From Enoplolaimus lenunculus (lineage: Eukaryota > Nematoda > Enoplea > Enoplida > Thoracostomopsidae): DNA of 64,000 nt. The first letter of the stretch is position 1. The number at the start of each line of letters is the position of its first letter. The position numbers and the translations under genes were made by a program. A model generated the notes under the pieces. That model saw nothing but the letters and a program-made list of their open reading frames with translations, had not been told where the DNA came from and ran no database searches. Positions 37,201-47,270 of this stretch are shown in pieces. The DNA lies in NCBI GenBank assembly GCA_030248215.1, contig JASANG010001833.1:1-64000 (forward strand), in the 5' to 3' direction.

Positions 37201-40200
37201 GCTCATACAAAAATCACTGCTACAGATACACTAATTTCAGTGTATCGTTGCTCATATAAAAATCACTGCTACAGATGCACTAATTTCAATCTTTCGTTGC
37301 TCATACAAAAATCACTGCTACAGCTACACTAATTTCAATCTATCGTTGCTCATACAAAAATCACTGCTACAGCTACACTAATTTCAATCTTTCGTTGCTC
37401 ATACAAAAATCACTGCTACAGCTACACTAATTTCAATCTATCGTTGCTCATACAAAAATAACTGCTACAGCTACACTAATTTCAATCTATCGTTGCTCAT
37501 ACAAAAATCACTGCTACAGATACACTAATTTCAGTCTATCGTTTTTCTGTTTCAAATATTTTTATTTTAACCCCGGGCATATTCCGTTTAATTAAAATCA
37601 ACTCTCTCCTTCTCTATGACAATATTGGCTTATTCCAACACCTACATTTTTCCACGTCAGCTTACCCACATTTTACAACACTTTAAGTTGGGGAGATATT
37701 TCCAGAAAGAACACGCTAAAATTCAGTTTCGCCCTACCTCATACTTATCAAATAACGTACTTATACGACCAGGCATCGTGCAATTTCCACTGAACCTGAG
37801 TTGGTAGCATGACCAAATGGTGATGAATCGCTGTTGGACTAAAAATACATGCATTACTTTCCATGTATATAATTCAACACCTTAAAATTACTTCAAGTCT
37901 GCAAATTTTTTTAGTTGGTGTTTGGTTAATAATTTTATAACAAAACACAAAAATTCGCCAAAAATTGTTTTTTAATTTTACAAGAAAACACAAAGATTCG
38001 CCAAAAATTATGTTTGTTGGTTAAATCCTGGAAATCAGGTAAAATCTAACTCTGATGAAAAAGACGTCGCATTAATAAAAGGCGGCTCATGTTACTTTAA
38101 GGGGCGTAAACCTGGTGGGTCCATAAAAGAGTAGGTTTAGATACTAGATTACATTTTTGCTTAGGCTTAGGCTTAGGAACACAGTTTTGCAACGCTTAGG
38201 CTTAGGCTTAAGGTTAGGAATACGCTTAATCTACTGTTACGCCCCTTAAAGTAACATTGGCCATAAAGGCAATAAAACACTGACTGTCACATAGCAGCGG
38301 TCTGATACCTGAGATCGTGTTCAATTTTATCACTAGTCGTCGTCACACTCAGAGGCAATTTGGTCAAGATCGGCAAATAGATGTCGTCCATTTGATCAAG
38401 ACTGGCTTTCACAATGTTTGAAACTTTGTTTTTATCCTAAACACTCAGTGATAATGGATTTACAATGTTAGGTTTATAACTGCAGCCTATATAATTTTAT
38501 TCTCGTGCTTAGAAGCATGGAGATGAAGACAGGGCCGGACGCTACATTAAATTTCATTCCAAATTTACCATAGACACTGCTTTGCAAGGTACAACTGGAG
38601 GTAAAAACCTGGAGCCGGAGGTCAACAAGTTTTGCTGGAGTCAGAGGTAAATCAAAATTAAGTAATGAAAACGATGCTTAGTTTGCTAATTTTAACACTT
38701 ATCACCTATACTATCAAAAATTTATTTGTAAGCTGTCTTTTTGATAAATCTCAGCATTTAAACCTTTCAACGTTGGCCCCAATTTACAAAGAAAGTCACT
38801 GAATGGCACAACTCGTTTAAAAACCCGACCAATTTCACCACCGAAACTGAGGAAACTGCGGAAAATATTCTGCCAGAGAGCAGGAAGCAGACCTTTGATT
38901 GTGCCCAGCTGTCTTATTATTCACTCTAGTTTATTGAATTGTGTTAGCGATTTACCTGTACAATGGAAAAACCAACTGTTTAAATACGCTGCAGCCGCCA
39001 AGATTAGACAAACAGTGGCACTAAATTAGATACAACCATAAGTTGGGTTGAACCAAAACTCGATTTAGAAGGCACGAGTCTTAACTGAAATTTATGCTGA
39101 ATTTCAGTAACGCATGTATTTACACTGCAAAAAATGTTGAGCCAAATTGACTATCTCCGAAATAGGCTTTTCAGGACTACACAAACTGAATCAAATACGA
39201 CTACACAATCTGAGTCAAATTCGGCTCACTCGAGTCGCCCCGAGCTTGACTCAGTTTGTGTAGTCCTGAAAAGCCTATTTCGGAAAGAGTCAATTTATCT
39301 CACCATTTTTTGCAGTGTAGCTACAAATTAAACCAAACGTATACACATAAATCTTACTGGAATAACAAACACAAAGTACTTACTTCCCCGACGAAATTTC
39401 GAAAATCACCATTATATGATAGTCCAGCAAGCTTAACATAAAAGGTTTCTTTACTAAAATGTTCCGGCAGAAGAAGGCAAGTAGCATGAACAGCGCTCTA
39501 AAAAAGTACATCGAACTGTCAGGCCGGTTGATATTTCACGGACACGTTACCCGTTTGCCCAAGCCTAAGCCTAAAAAAATCTAAGCGTAAGCCTAAACCT
39601 AATCCAAGGCATAAGCCTAAATCTAAATCGAGCCTAAACTTTGCGAACTAATATATTCATCCTTGCAGGTTGAACCTCGGTCTACTTCTCAACCGGGAAC
39701 AGTACCTATTGCCTGTTACCGACAAGTTGTAAATAAGCGAAACGATACGTCTATGATAAAAATAATACTACAAAGAAAACGTTCACTACTGATGATGCTA
39801 TAAATTTCCCAGGTTTTGATCCTCAGATTGCAGTTACAAATCACATTGGCAACCTGCGATATGTAAAGTTGCAACACTTAAAAATAAATACCCGGACCCG
39901 GATATTTCTATTAGAAAATCCCAGACCCAAATTTTTCTGGAAGAAAAGTTAATTTTATTCCCGGTATTTTGTCCGGGTATTTTTATAATACCCGGACCTG
40001 GAATGATTTGTTGTAAAACCCCGGTCCTGGAATTTTTTGAACCAAAAACCAGGACCCGAACCCGAAATTTTTCGGCAAAAAATACCCGGAATGACCGGAA
40101 TACTCGGACCCAGGTCCAACTCTACCGATATGCGCCTTAACTATATACCCATTTTAGAACACGGGCTTTAGAACAATAACAAACTTACCTTTAGATTTCG

Positions 40201-41393
40201 ATCTATAGCATCTTTCAAACTCATCTGATCCGACATCAACCTAGCTGGATTTGAGTGACTAGAGGTAGACGAGGTAAGATGTGCGTTTTTTCCGGTTTCA
40301 ATTTCGGGAGGAACAATTTCCAAGACAGGTTTGTGTAACCGACCACTGATGTATAAAGTTTCCCAGTCGAGTAAGTCAGATATTAGTTGGTTTTCTGATA
40401 TTACACTGTACTTAAATCTAGCAGGTGCAAGCGGCGCCGGCAAACGTAGTAGTGTATTGCAGTAACAGTACGCGTTGTACGATGTTTGAAAATGAGACAC
40501 TGCTCTAGCACCCACAATGCGACCTATAATAACAAAATATATCGCTTTTGTACACTTTCATTAACCAGTTCTCGGCCTATGTTAGTTATAGGTGCCTGCC
40601 GATTTCTAGACAAGGGAAACTTGACGACTTAGACAGAGACGCTTAGGCCTAGGTATAGTTTTCGAAACATTCAAATTTTGAATTAACTTAAGCTAACAGC
40701 ATGTCAGTCAAAGGCTTCACAATAAGGAATGTGTACGGTCCCATGAATATCAGATCGTGAGAGTCGATAATCCTAGTGGGGGGTGCCCTCGACCCCTCTA
40801 GCATCACGCTTGTTCTGCCTTGTATATATTCGGCTAGAACTGTACAACTACAAAAAGTTATTTGCTGAGTACAAGTTACTGTGAATTCTACATGCGCTTA
40901 CCTGGAAGAGAGTAATGTTTGTTGTTTTTTGCAAGGTTCATGCGGTGCCACGAGACTGGATCTCGAACAACGAAAGCAAAATCGATCATATTCGCTTTAC
41001 TTTGCGCTAATGTTTGGCCTAAAACGAAAATATATTTGCAACAATAATTGTATATTGCGCCAAAAATTTATGAAAATAATAGTTATATATTGCCATTTTA
41101 TCTTTAGCATCATTTACCAGTAAACACATATTATGGAAGTTTTCAATTTGCACTCAGGATATAGTATTGCTGCACACTAAATTTTTCAGATATATCTAAC
41201 TCAGCGTATCCAGAGTAAAGGTCTAAGACACTAAAACGTTTTGTCGACTCAGCATACAGAGTCACATACCCAACTGTTTGAACACGCCAGATCCATAAGC
41301 AAAAGCATAACTGACTCCATCAAGAGGCACCAGATCTTTGACAATATTTCTCAACGTTTCCGCATTGCGAACAGCGTTGTTACAGTCAGTCAT
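31284..41393 (-). CDS. tamm41: Mitochondrial CDP-diacylglycerol synthase (TAM41/TAMM41), 6 exons
   Basis: Minus-strand exons in order: 41393-41270, 41018-40902, 40523-40189, 39497-39384, 38436-38309, 31491-31284. All are GT-AG with matching phases and total 1,026 bases, 341 residues plus TGA. TAM41 makes CDP-diacylglycerol from phosphatidate and CTP in the mitochondrial inner membrane, the first step to cardiolipin. Diagnostic parts: YGSGVF at residues 33-38 (nucleotidyltransferase G-S motif), MIDFAFVVRDP with Asp54, KYSVISENQLISDLLDW, LYISGRLHKPV, DAIDRNLK, LAGLSYNGDFR, NKVSNIVK and a C-terminal SSVKQTLKNVISAGVTKS. Vertebrate TAMM41 is similar in length. Here the stretch between NIVK and the RNYDLEEVLF block is shorter, with a Ser-rich insert near residues 130-145 instead. 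The last intron is about 6.8 kb and contains the whole satellite array. Identity rests on recalled alignment. Confidence 0.9.
31703..37542. repeat. 49-bp satellite array, about 119 copies
   Basis: A head-to-tail array with unit length exactly 49, containing GTTGCTCATACAAAAATCAC, TGCTACAGATACACTAATTT and CAATCTATC. Most units differ only at a few positions, chiefly the four bases after TTTCAAT (CTAT, CTTT, GTAT, ATTT). One 27-bp foreign insertion sits at about 32381-32407. Because 49 is not a multiple of 3 and the unit has few stops, long repetitive frames appear in it; they are not genes. It lies wholly in the last intron of tamm41. Copy number is estimated from length. Confidence 0.97.
38084..38262. 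mobile_element. Short TIR element with TTAGGC-like core, tamm41 intron 5
   Basis: Ends GGCTCATGTTACTTTAAGG and CCTTAAAGTAACATTGGCC are inverted repeats; flanks TAAAAGGC and ATAAAGGC resemble an 8-bp duplication. The core is mostly GCTTAGGCTTAGGCTTAGG-type repeats. It lies about 50 bases downstream of exon 5 on the coding strand. Confidence 0.75.
39123..39317. mobile_element. Foldback MITE with TA duplication (Tc1/mariner-like)
   Basis: A 195-bp element with ends CACTGCAAAAAATG and CATTTTTTGCAGTG flanked by TA. Nearly the whole element is an inverted repeat: CGAAATAGGCTTTTCAGGAC in the left arm is matched in the right. It could form a long hairpin. It lies 66 bases from tamm41 exon 4 in intron 4. 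Confidence 0.85.
39868..40130. mobile_element. CCCGGACCC-rich MITE-like repeat, tamm41 intron 3
   Basis: Imperfect inverted ends (GTTGCAACACTTAAAA and GGACCCAGGTCCAACTC) with CCCGG and CCCGGACC words clustered near both. No target duplication was identified. Similar opening sequence occurs near 48000. Confidence 0.55.
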
Positions 41394-41429
41394 ACTCTAT
41401 ATAAAAACACTACAAAATACCAGCAAACA

Positions 41430-41890
41430 CTTTAACATCTATACACATTCGGATTGTAATCAACGTGTCACCGACCGAACGATGCCCTCAGATCCGGCAG
41501 AAAATCAACCTCAGACTCCAGTAAAATTGTTGCCAAAGACTTTAACAAATGTCAAAAACAATTTTTTATTACGTTTTTTGCAGGTATCTGGAGTTTTGTC
41601 TTCGTCTCCGGTAGAATTTTTAGCCGGCAGTTTTTGGATTGACATTTTTCGTACTTTTATAAAATTAATACCTTTCAATGTGTTTGTTTGTAACTTTGAG
41701 GCAACTTTGTAAGAATTTAATTGCCGATATTTATCAAAAACGCGCCTTAAAAACAGTTTTAGCAACATTTTGCAAACTGTTGTTAAAATTTGTATATTTA
41801 TTAGGTATTTCATTACTTAATTTGTTTCACCACCAACTCAGGAAAACTTTGATGACCTCCGGCTACGGTTTTTTCACCTCCGGCTGCACC
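41430..41890. mobile_element. MITE relic upstream of tamm41
   Basis: The right end is clear (ACCTCCGGCTGCACCCTG) and matches hAT-type CAGGGTGCA termini. The left end is worn, with CCTCAGACTCCAGTAAAATT near 41511. CCGG words and poly-A/T runs fill it. It begins within about 50 bases of the tamm41 start codon, so it may overlap the promoter. Confidence 0.5.
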
Positions 41891-42200
41891 CTGCTTCTTT
41901 TGGGATTTATACCGTTTAATGATTGTGTACTTATAGCTTGATTCGTTTTGGCAAATGCTTGTCCAAATTGCTCATCACTATTCAGGCCGTAAAGTTACAG
42001 CCTGGTGGCAATGATTGACGAATTGCGTCACTCGAATATAGTGTATGGTACTATAAAGTTTCAACTCGCACTGCGGAAATTTCATACTTGAAAGTTTGAC
42101 TGTTGACACTGTTACTAAATAACCGTATTTTCGCTCATGAACACTCTAAATCATCGAGTATATATAAACAAAATATATACAAATAGTATTTGAATAATAA

Positions 42201-42572
42201 CAGGGTGCAACCGGGTATGAAAAAACTCAGGGGGTCGAGGTCGTCAACTCTGTCGAAACCGGAACCATCGCCGTAAGTTAAATAAAATTAAACAATAAAA
42301 ATTTACGTTACACTTTGCAACATTTACGTTACACTTTGCAAAATTTAACCAGTATCTGCAAAGTATTGGCAAAGATTTACATTTAAACATTTTTTTCGAT
42401 AAATTTCAGCAATCAAAGGTTCCAGATAGCCGAAAAGTCGCAAATAAACTTCATGACAGGTGCACCTTTTCCAGAAATGCAGAAAACATCACTACCGAGA
42501 TTTCCGGAACCTTGGACAAAAATTCTACTGAGTCGCACGTCGATTTTCTGCCAGACTTCCGGTTATATCCTG
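42201..42572. mobile_element. hAT-like MITE
   Basis: Starts CAGGGTGCAACCGGGTATG and ends CTTCCGGTTATATCCTG, an imperfect TIR. It contains a 21-base direct repeat around TTTACGTTACACTTTGCAA. No matching 8-bp flanks are seen. Confidence 0.6.
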
Positions 42573-42577
42573 ACAAA

Positions 42578-44960
42578 CAGCGTGCAACCAGAGTTGAATA
42601 TACCGGAGCCGGTGTCGTGTAATATTTGGGCCCCCATTATATTTTGATTCCCCTTTAATATACTATATTTGGACCCCCTATTGTATTATATTTTGAACCC
42701 CCTAATATATTATATTTTGACCACGCTTATATTTAACCATGACCATTGAGCTTTAAAATTAAGGTGACTTATTTCCATATGATCTTAAAGCTATCTCGCC
42801 TCTAAAGACGCCCAATTCACACGTGTTAGCGCGTAGTTATGAATTAAAAAACTTTTCAGCTGACAAGAGCATTTATTCCTTGTGTGAAAAAGCACACTTA
42901 GGACAAATGGCGCAGCCAAGACTGTTCAAGGCTTGAGACCGATGTTTTATGGACGATTTCTAATTTAACATCTACTCACTGTAGAGATGTGGCTTCGTTT
43001 ACCTAATCGAAATCTTGGAGCCTAAGAGCCGGAACACATCTAATAAGATGTGTGGGCGATGCAGCTGCATAGGTTTGTGGCCTTTTGAGCTAAATCTGAG
43101 AGGACCCTGGGAGCGTTGCCACTGATCTGTGGCCCCTTGTCCGGTGAGTCATGATCTCAATTGTTGCGGAATATTTGCAGAGGGGAGAGCTTGCTGCAAC
43201 GGTGCTCTTGTGCTTTTAAAATGGGGTCTAAATACCGAATTATACAGAAGCTTCGGATAGGCTGACATATTGCGGATGCTAGGAAGTGGACACCCAAGTC
43301 AGATCTGACTTGGTCAGGGCATGAAGTTTTTCCGATGTACCTTTGATGTTACTTGCCCAAAACTTTTATATGTTTAATTTTTAAAGTTTCAATATAGTGT
43401 TTGGCTTATATGTGTAAATTCTATGTATATGTGCTTTCTAATTATTGCAGTTTTCGCTATAAAAGGCTTGTCATACGTTTTGGAAATCAACTGGCGCCAA
43501 GTTGTTGTTTAATTTGGCAGTGTATGATTCTATGCTGTACTTTAAATATTGATTTTGTATTTTGGAAAAGAACTTCAATGCGGTGTTGTTTATTGGTGTA
43601 ATTAAGTTTTCGTCCTGGGCTGATCAGTCGCAGGTAGGAAAGATGACCTGATACATGAACGCTCTTTTTTCACGGAGACCTCAAGACTTGCGTTTAAGTT
43701 AGTTAACCTTAAGTTAGTAGATTAATTTTAATACAAGTTTAGTTATGCGTAGCCTAAGTTAGTATCTCTTAGGGGCGGTGCGCGGCTCTTCGCAAATTAG
43801 CCGGACGGGCCGGCCAGGTATCCAGTAATCCACCTGGTGTATTATGTGCAAGTCGCTGCGGCGGCCTAGTTTTGCCGGTCCGGTTCCGTACAAGTCCCAC
43901 ATACTTGTAGCAGTTTGTCATGTGTTGTGTCCGTGCAGCCTACCCTAATAGCCGGAATGTTCCGCCTTCGCTTCTCGGAGTGGCAGCGAAAGGACACTTT
44001 ATCATAGCACCCTCAATCGACCGACCGTATCCCCCTACGGAATTGCACCAGCGGCTCCGCCATTTGATCAAGGCGGCATGGATGTAGCTAGTCCTTTCGC
44101 GAATGTGTATGCGGTGGGGGTGAGCACCTGGTATCTAAGGACATTCACCGGGGGACCTGATGGTCTAGCGCTACACTTCTTTGATGGGGACTCGCTGTCG
44201 GGATCCATGTTGGCGAGTTTCCTGATGGTGGGTGAGGCTGTTTACCCCCGTTGAATGTTCGGCTACCCTTTGCTTGCTCTTATCGGATACACACTAGAGT
44301 TCGCGGAAATTCGTGATTACCTCCAAGAATGTCGACTCAGGATGTATCCATTCCGGACATGGCAGACCTCTCGTCCTGATAACAGGATACCAACACTAGT
44401 GAAGTTAAGGTTGTTGAGAGTGGGCTGACAGCAATTCTAATTTCCACCTTTAATTTTACACTCACTTTTTAGAAAGCGCAATACATACTGTACAATCAGT
44501 AATCATGGGCATTCAAGTTTTTAGTAATTTAGTAACATATGTGCGTACATTATCAAAGGGGTTAAATCTTGGCGAATATGACACAAAGGCATTAAAGTGA
44601 AACTTTCGCAAGTCATGTGCTCGGTTTTCAGTACAAACAGTCGATGAAACGCTTGAGAATAGTAAGAATTGTGGTTGGTAGCGAGATGAAAGGTAAGGTT
44701 GTACGAGAGCTACACAGCAGCGATGCTGGCTGTAGCCAATAATATAATGGGGGTCAAAAGATAATGGGGGTCCAAAATTTAAAATGGGAGTCTAAATATG
44801 ATGGGAAGTGACAATATTATACGACACCGGAGGTCAACAAAATTTGCCGAAGCCAAAAAAATACGCCGGAGCCAACAATATGGAGCCGGTGAAGCGAAAT
44901 TAGCTAACATGTTTAATTTGCTAATTTTTAGCAAATTGGATGCTCAAACGTTGTTTATAC
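42578..44960. mobile_element. hAT-like MITE split by the 2.2-kb element
   Basis: The left piece (42578-42612) starts CAGCGTGCAACCAGAG and runs to GGAGCCGG. The right piece resumes at 44831 with AGGTCAACAAAATTTGCC. Joined, they match the uninterrupted GGAGCCGGAGGTCAACAAG-type sequence at about 38605-38630. The right terminus was not found, so the end is approximate. Confidence 0.65.
42613..44826. mobile_element. 2.2-kb non-autonomous TIR element with CCGG duplication
   Basis: Ends TGTCGTGTAATATT and AATATTATACGACA are inverted, followed inward by opposed blocks of repeated (T)GGGCCCCC / GGGGGTCC words over about 120 bases. Flanking CCGG (42609-42612 and 44827-44830) is a 4-bp duplication. TGT...ACA ends with 4-bp duplications fit Ginger-type DNA transposons, but this is only suggestive. 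The interior from 43000 to 44450 is GC-richer than its surroundings, has no ORF over about 66 codons and matches nothing I recognise. Confidence 0.7.
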
Positions 44961-44978
44961 CACTCTAGCTAGATATTG

Positions 44979-45432
44979 CGTGACCCGAATCAGGGTGGGC
45001 TGATATTTGTTTGGCCTCTCCCTCCAGAGGGTACCCCCCTGTTATTCGGTTACGGATTGTGGCCATATTACATTTAGGGCCGTCTAAAGTTTCGGCCCAT
45101 GTATGGAACAGCGCCGGAACGTGTTCCGGCCGGACTGTAATAGAGTAAACTTAAGCTTTAGATTAATTTTTTTACTTAGGTTAGTAATATGCTTATACTG
45201 TTCCGGCCTTGTTCTATACATTGGTCAAAGTTTCGAACACAAATTATTTGCTTCTGGAGTCATTTATGCGCTGTAATCAGGGCTAATTGACATGTATGCA
45301 CTCTAATTAGGGTTTAGGGACTCTATCTGCTTACGGACACTAATTTAATTAGGAATACTGATTCCTTTTGATTGGGACTCAAAATGGGGACGCCCTTCTT
45401 ATTACCCCAACCACTAATTCGGGCCACAACAG
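44979..45432. mobile_element. TIR element (GTGACCCGAAT ends), occupied by a smaller insertion
   Basis: Starts GCGTGACCCGAATCAGGGTG and ends TTCGGGCCACAACAGT. A second copy at 56343-56783 aligns along most of its length (GGGTACCCCC, TATTCGGTTACGGA, TTTATGCGCT). The insertion at 45094-45226 is absent from that copy. Confidence 0.7.
45094..45226. mobile_element. 133-bp GGCC-ended MITE nested in the 44979 element
   Basis: Ends GGCCCATGTATGGAACA and TGTTCTATACATTGGTC, with perfect 8-bp AAAGTTTC duplications at 45086-45093 and 45227-45234. The homologous element at 56343-56783 has a single AAAGTTTCGAACGC at about 56584, the empty site. Confidence 0.9.
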
Positions 45433-46896
45433 TAGGTTCAAATTCGTTCTACAAATGCGAAATGACGGCGTGCAGCTAATTTAGCGGGCGTCTTATTTTG
45501 GTATTAAGGTTCCGCTGATGTGTTATATTTAATTGTTTGCAACTAGACTATAATTGTGCATTACTTTTCTTTCCAATAAAAAAAGAGTATCTATCAACTC
45601 GAAATCACTAGACACACTATTCTAGTCTTTATACAGTTTTTAAGTAAAATATACCAAAGATTTACTCAAAGAATGGTTAGTGATAAACATTTTTCAAGTG
45701 ACGTGCAATGTAAACACAAATGCAAGTCTTAGTAGAGATATGTCATATAGAATGCAAGCCTACTCTTTTACAGACCCACCAGAAACCGGCACGGCCCTAG
45801 AAGTAACATGGGCCCTAAATATGGTGCTGCGACCTTGAATTAAAACTGCTTCAACAGTTGACCAGAACAGTAAGACGTGCATGTTTTTTAAACATAAATT
45901 TAATCTACGGTAATTCCGTACGAAATATGACTACTTCGAGCAGCATAATTCAACATTTTTCAAAGGACCACAACATTTTATACTTAGGAATAGAACGTCT
46001 CATTACAAGCAAAGTAAACTTTATAATCTTGTGAACATGTTCGCCTAAGCCAGAAACCAGACTTCTTCAAAGAACATAGGAGTTTTGATCATTTGCAACC
46101 TAAAATTATTACGGCATAGTTCAAAAAGTATAACATTTCGCAGCTGATACTTTTAATAGAGGAATATATAGGCACAAAACTAAAACACAGGCAGCTATAC
46201 TAAGCAAACATAACCAATAAGCAATATAAATAACCAGAAAATGCTTTAGTTGCTGAACCGAATGTTGATAAGCATTCTATCCAATCAAACAGCAAGTAAG
46301 ACGATCATACAAAACGTGAGAAAACTGTAGCTTTCCAAAAACTCGGCACCAGTTTTACAAAGATGTAATAAATCAATCTACACTCAAAAACAATATTCAA
46401 AGAAAAATCGGTCAAAGTTCGCAGACTATAATTTTAGTAACGCCATTTTAAATATCTAGTATTTCCCCTTTTAAAAGCACTTTTATTCTATTCCCCACCA
46501 CAACCGCAAAATAAACTAATTACACAACTTTGCATAATACCCTGAACAAACCACCATTGATGTACACATAATATAATTTATATACATACACGAAATCAGG
46601 AAAATCAAGTCGAGTCTAACGACTATCCTCGAAATAAATACTTTAATTCATCAAAACGTGTGCCGCAGCTATCATATAAATCAAAATTAGAATAATACTT
46701 CTCTGGCTCAATGGAAAATATCATGAAACAGTATATAGCATCACACAGTGGCAAAAAGCGGGTTCACATTACAGCTGTTGAGAGTAGATGTAATGAATAA
46801 AATATCTTTAAAGACCACAGTACGTCTCCTATCAAATTAGTCAGTTTTCATACTAGTATATAAACACATAATGAAAAAGACTACGCATACGATAAG
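45433..46896. other. Intergenic sequence, no gene seen
   Basis: AT-rich sequence with no recognisable exon. A GGCCCTAGAAGTAACATGGG piece near 45788-45812 resembles the GGCC-TIR family end. Confidence 0.4.
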
Positions 46897-47231
46897 TGTT
46901 CGACCGGGAGTTCCAGTTCCAGTTTAAGTTCCGATTCCGGTTTAAGTTCCGATCCCGGTTTCATGATTACAAACATTTGCCGCTTTTTGCAACCTCGTTC
47001 TGTAAAATAGTTGATTTTACATGGTGGCTTTGACTTTACTGGAGTGACATGATGACTGTTTCGTCAGTTAATATTTGAGGTCAGTATAATTTCGTTGATG
47101 CGAGCCATTTTATCTTATGTACTAGTGACTCACCTTAGTAAAGGAAGCCTCTTAGAAAATTTTCATAAAAGTTTCGCTTCCGGTTTAGCCGGTTCGGTTT
47201 CGGTGTGCAAATTAGTCCCGGTCAAACCCTG
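46897..47231. mobile_element. MITE with TTCCGATTCCGG repeats, 3' side of hapstr1
   Basis: Left end GTTCGACCGGGAGTTCCAG, right end AATTAGTCCCGGTCAAACCC; the CCGGGA/TCCCGG parts are inverted. AAGTTCCGATTCCGG motifs recur. It ends 40 bases from the hapstr1 stop codon, so it may lie within its 3' UTR. Confidence 0.6.
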
Positions 47232-47270
47232 ATACTATCGTACCTTAGATAGATGGCTATATCAAAAATG

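Noticed and set aside
31703-37542. Long Ser/Tyr/His-rich open frames and a possible CRISPR array
   Set aside because: The frames follow from a 49-bp unit with few stops read over three monomers. The units are contiguous satellite monomers with no unique spacers, so this is not a CRISPR array.
42613-44826. LTR element reading of the TG...CA ends
   Set aside because: The terminal sequences are inverted, not direct, repeats, and no gag, pol or primer-binding site is seen.
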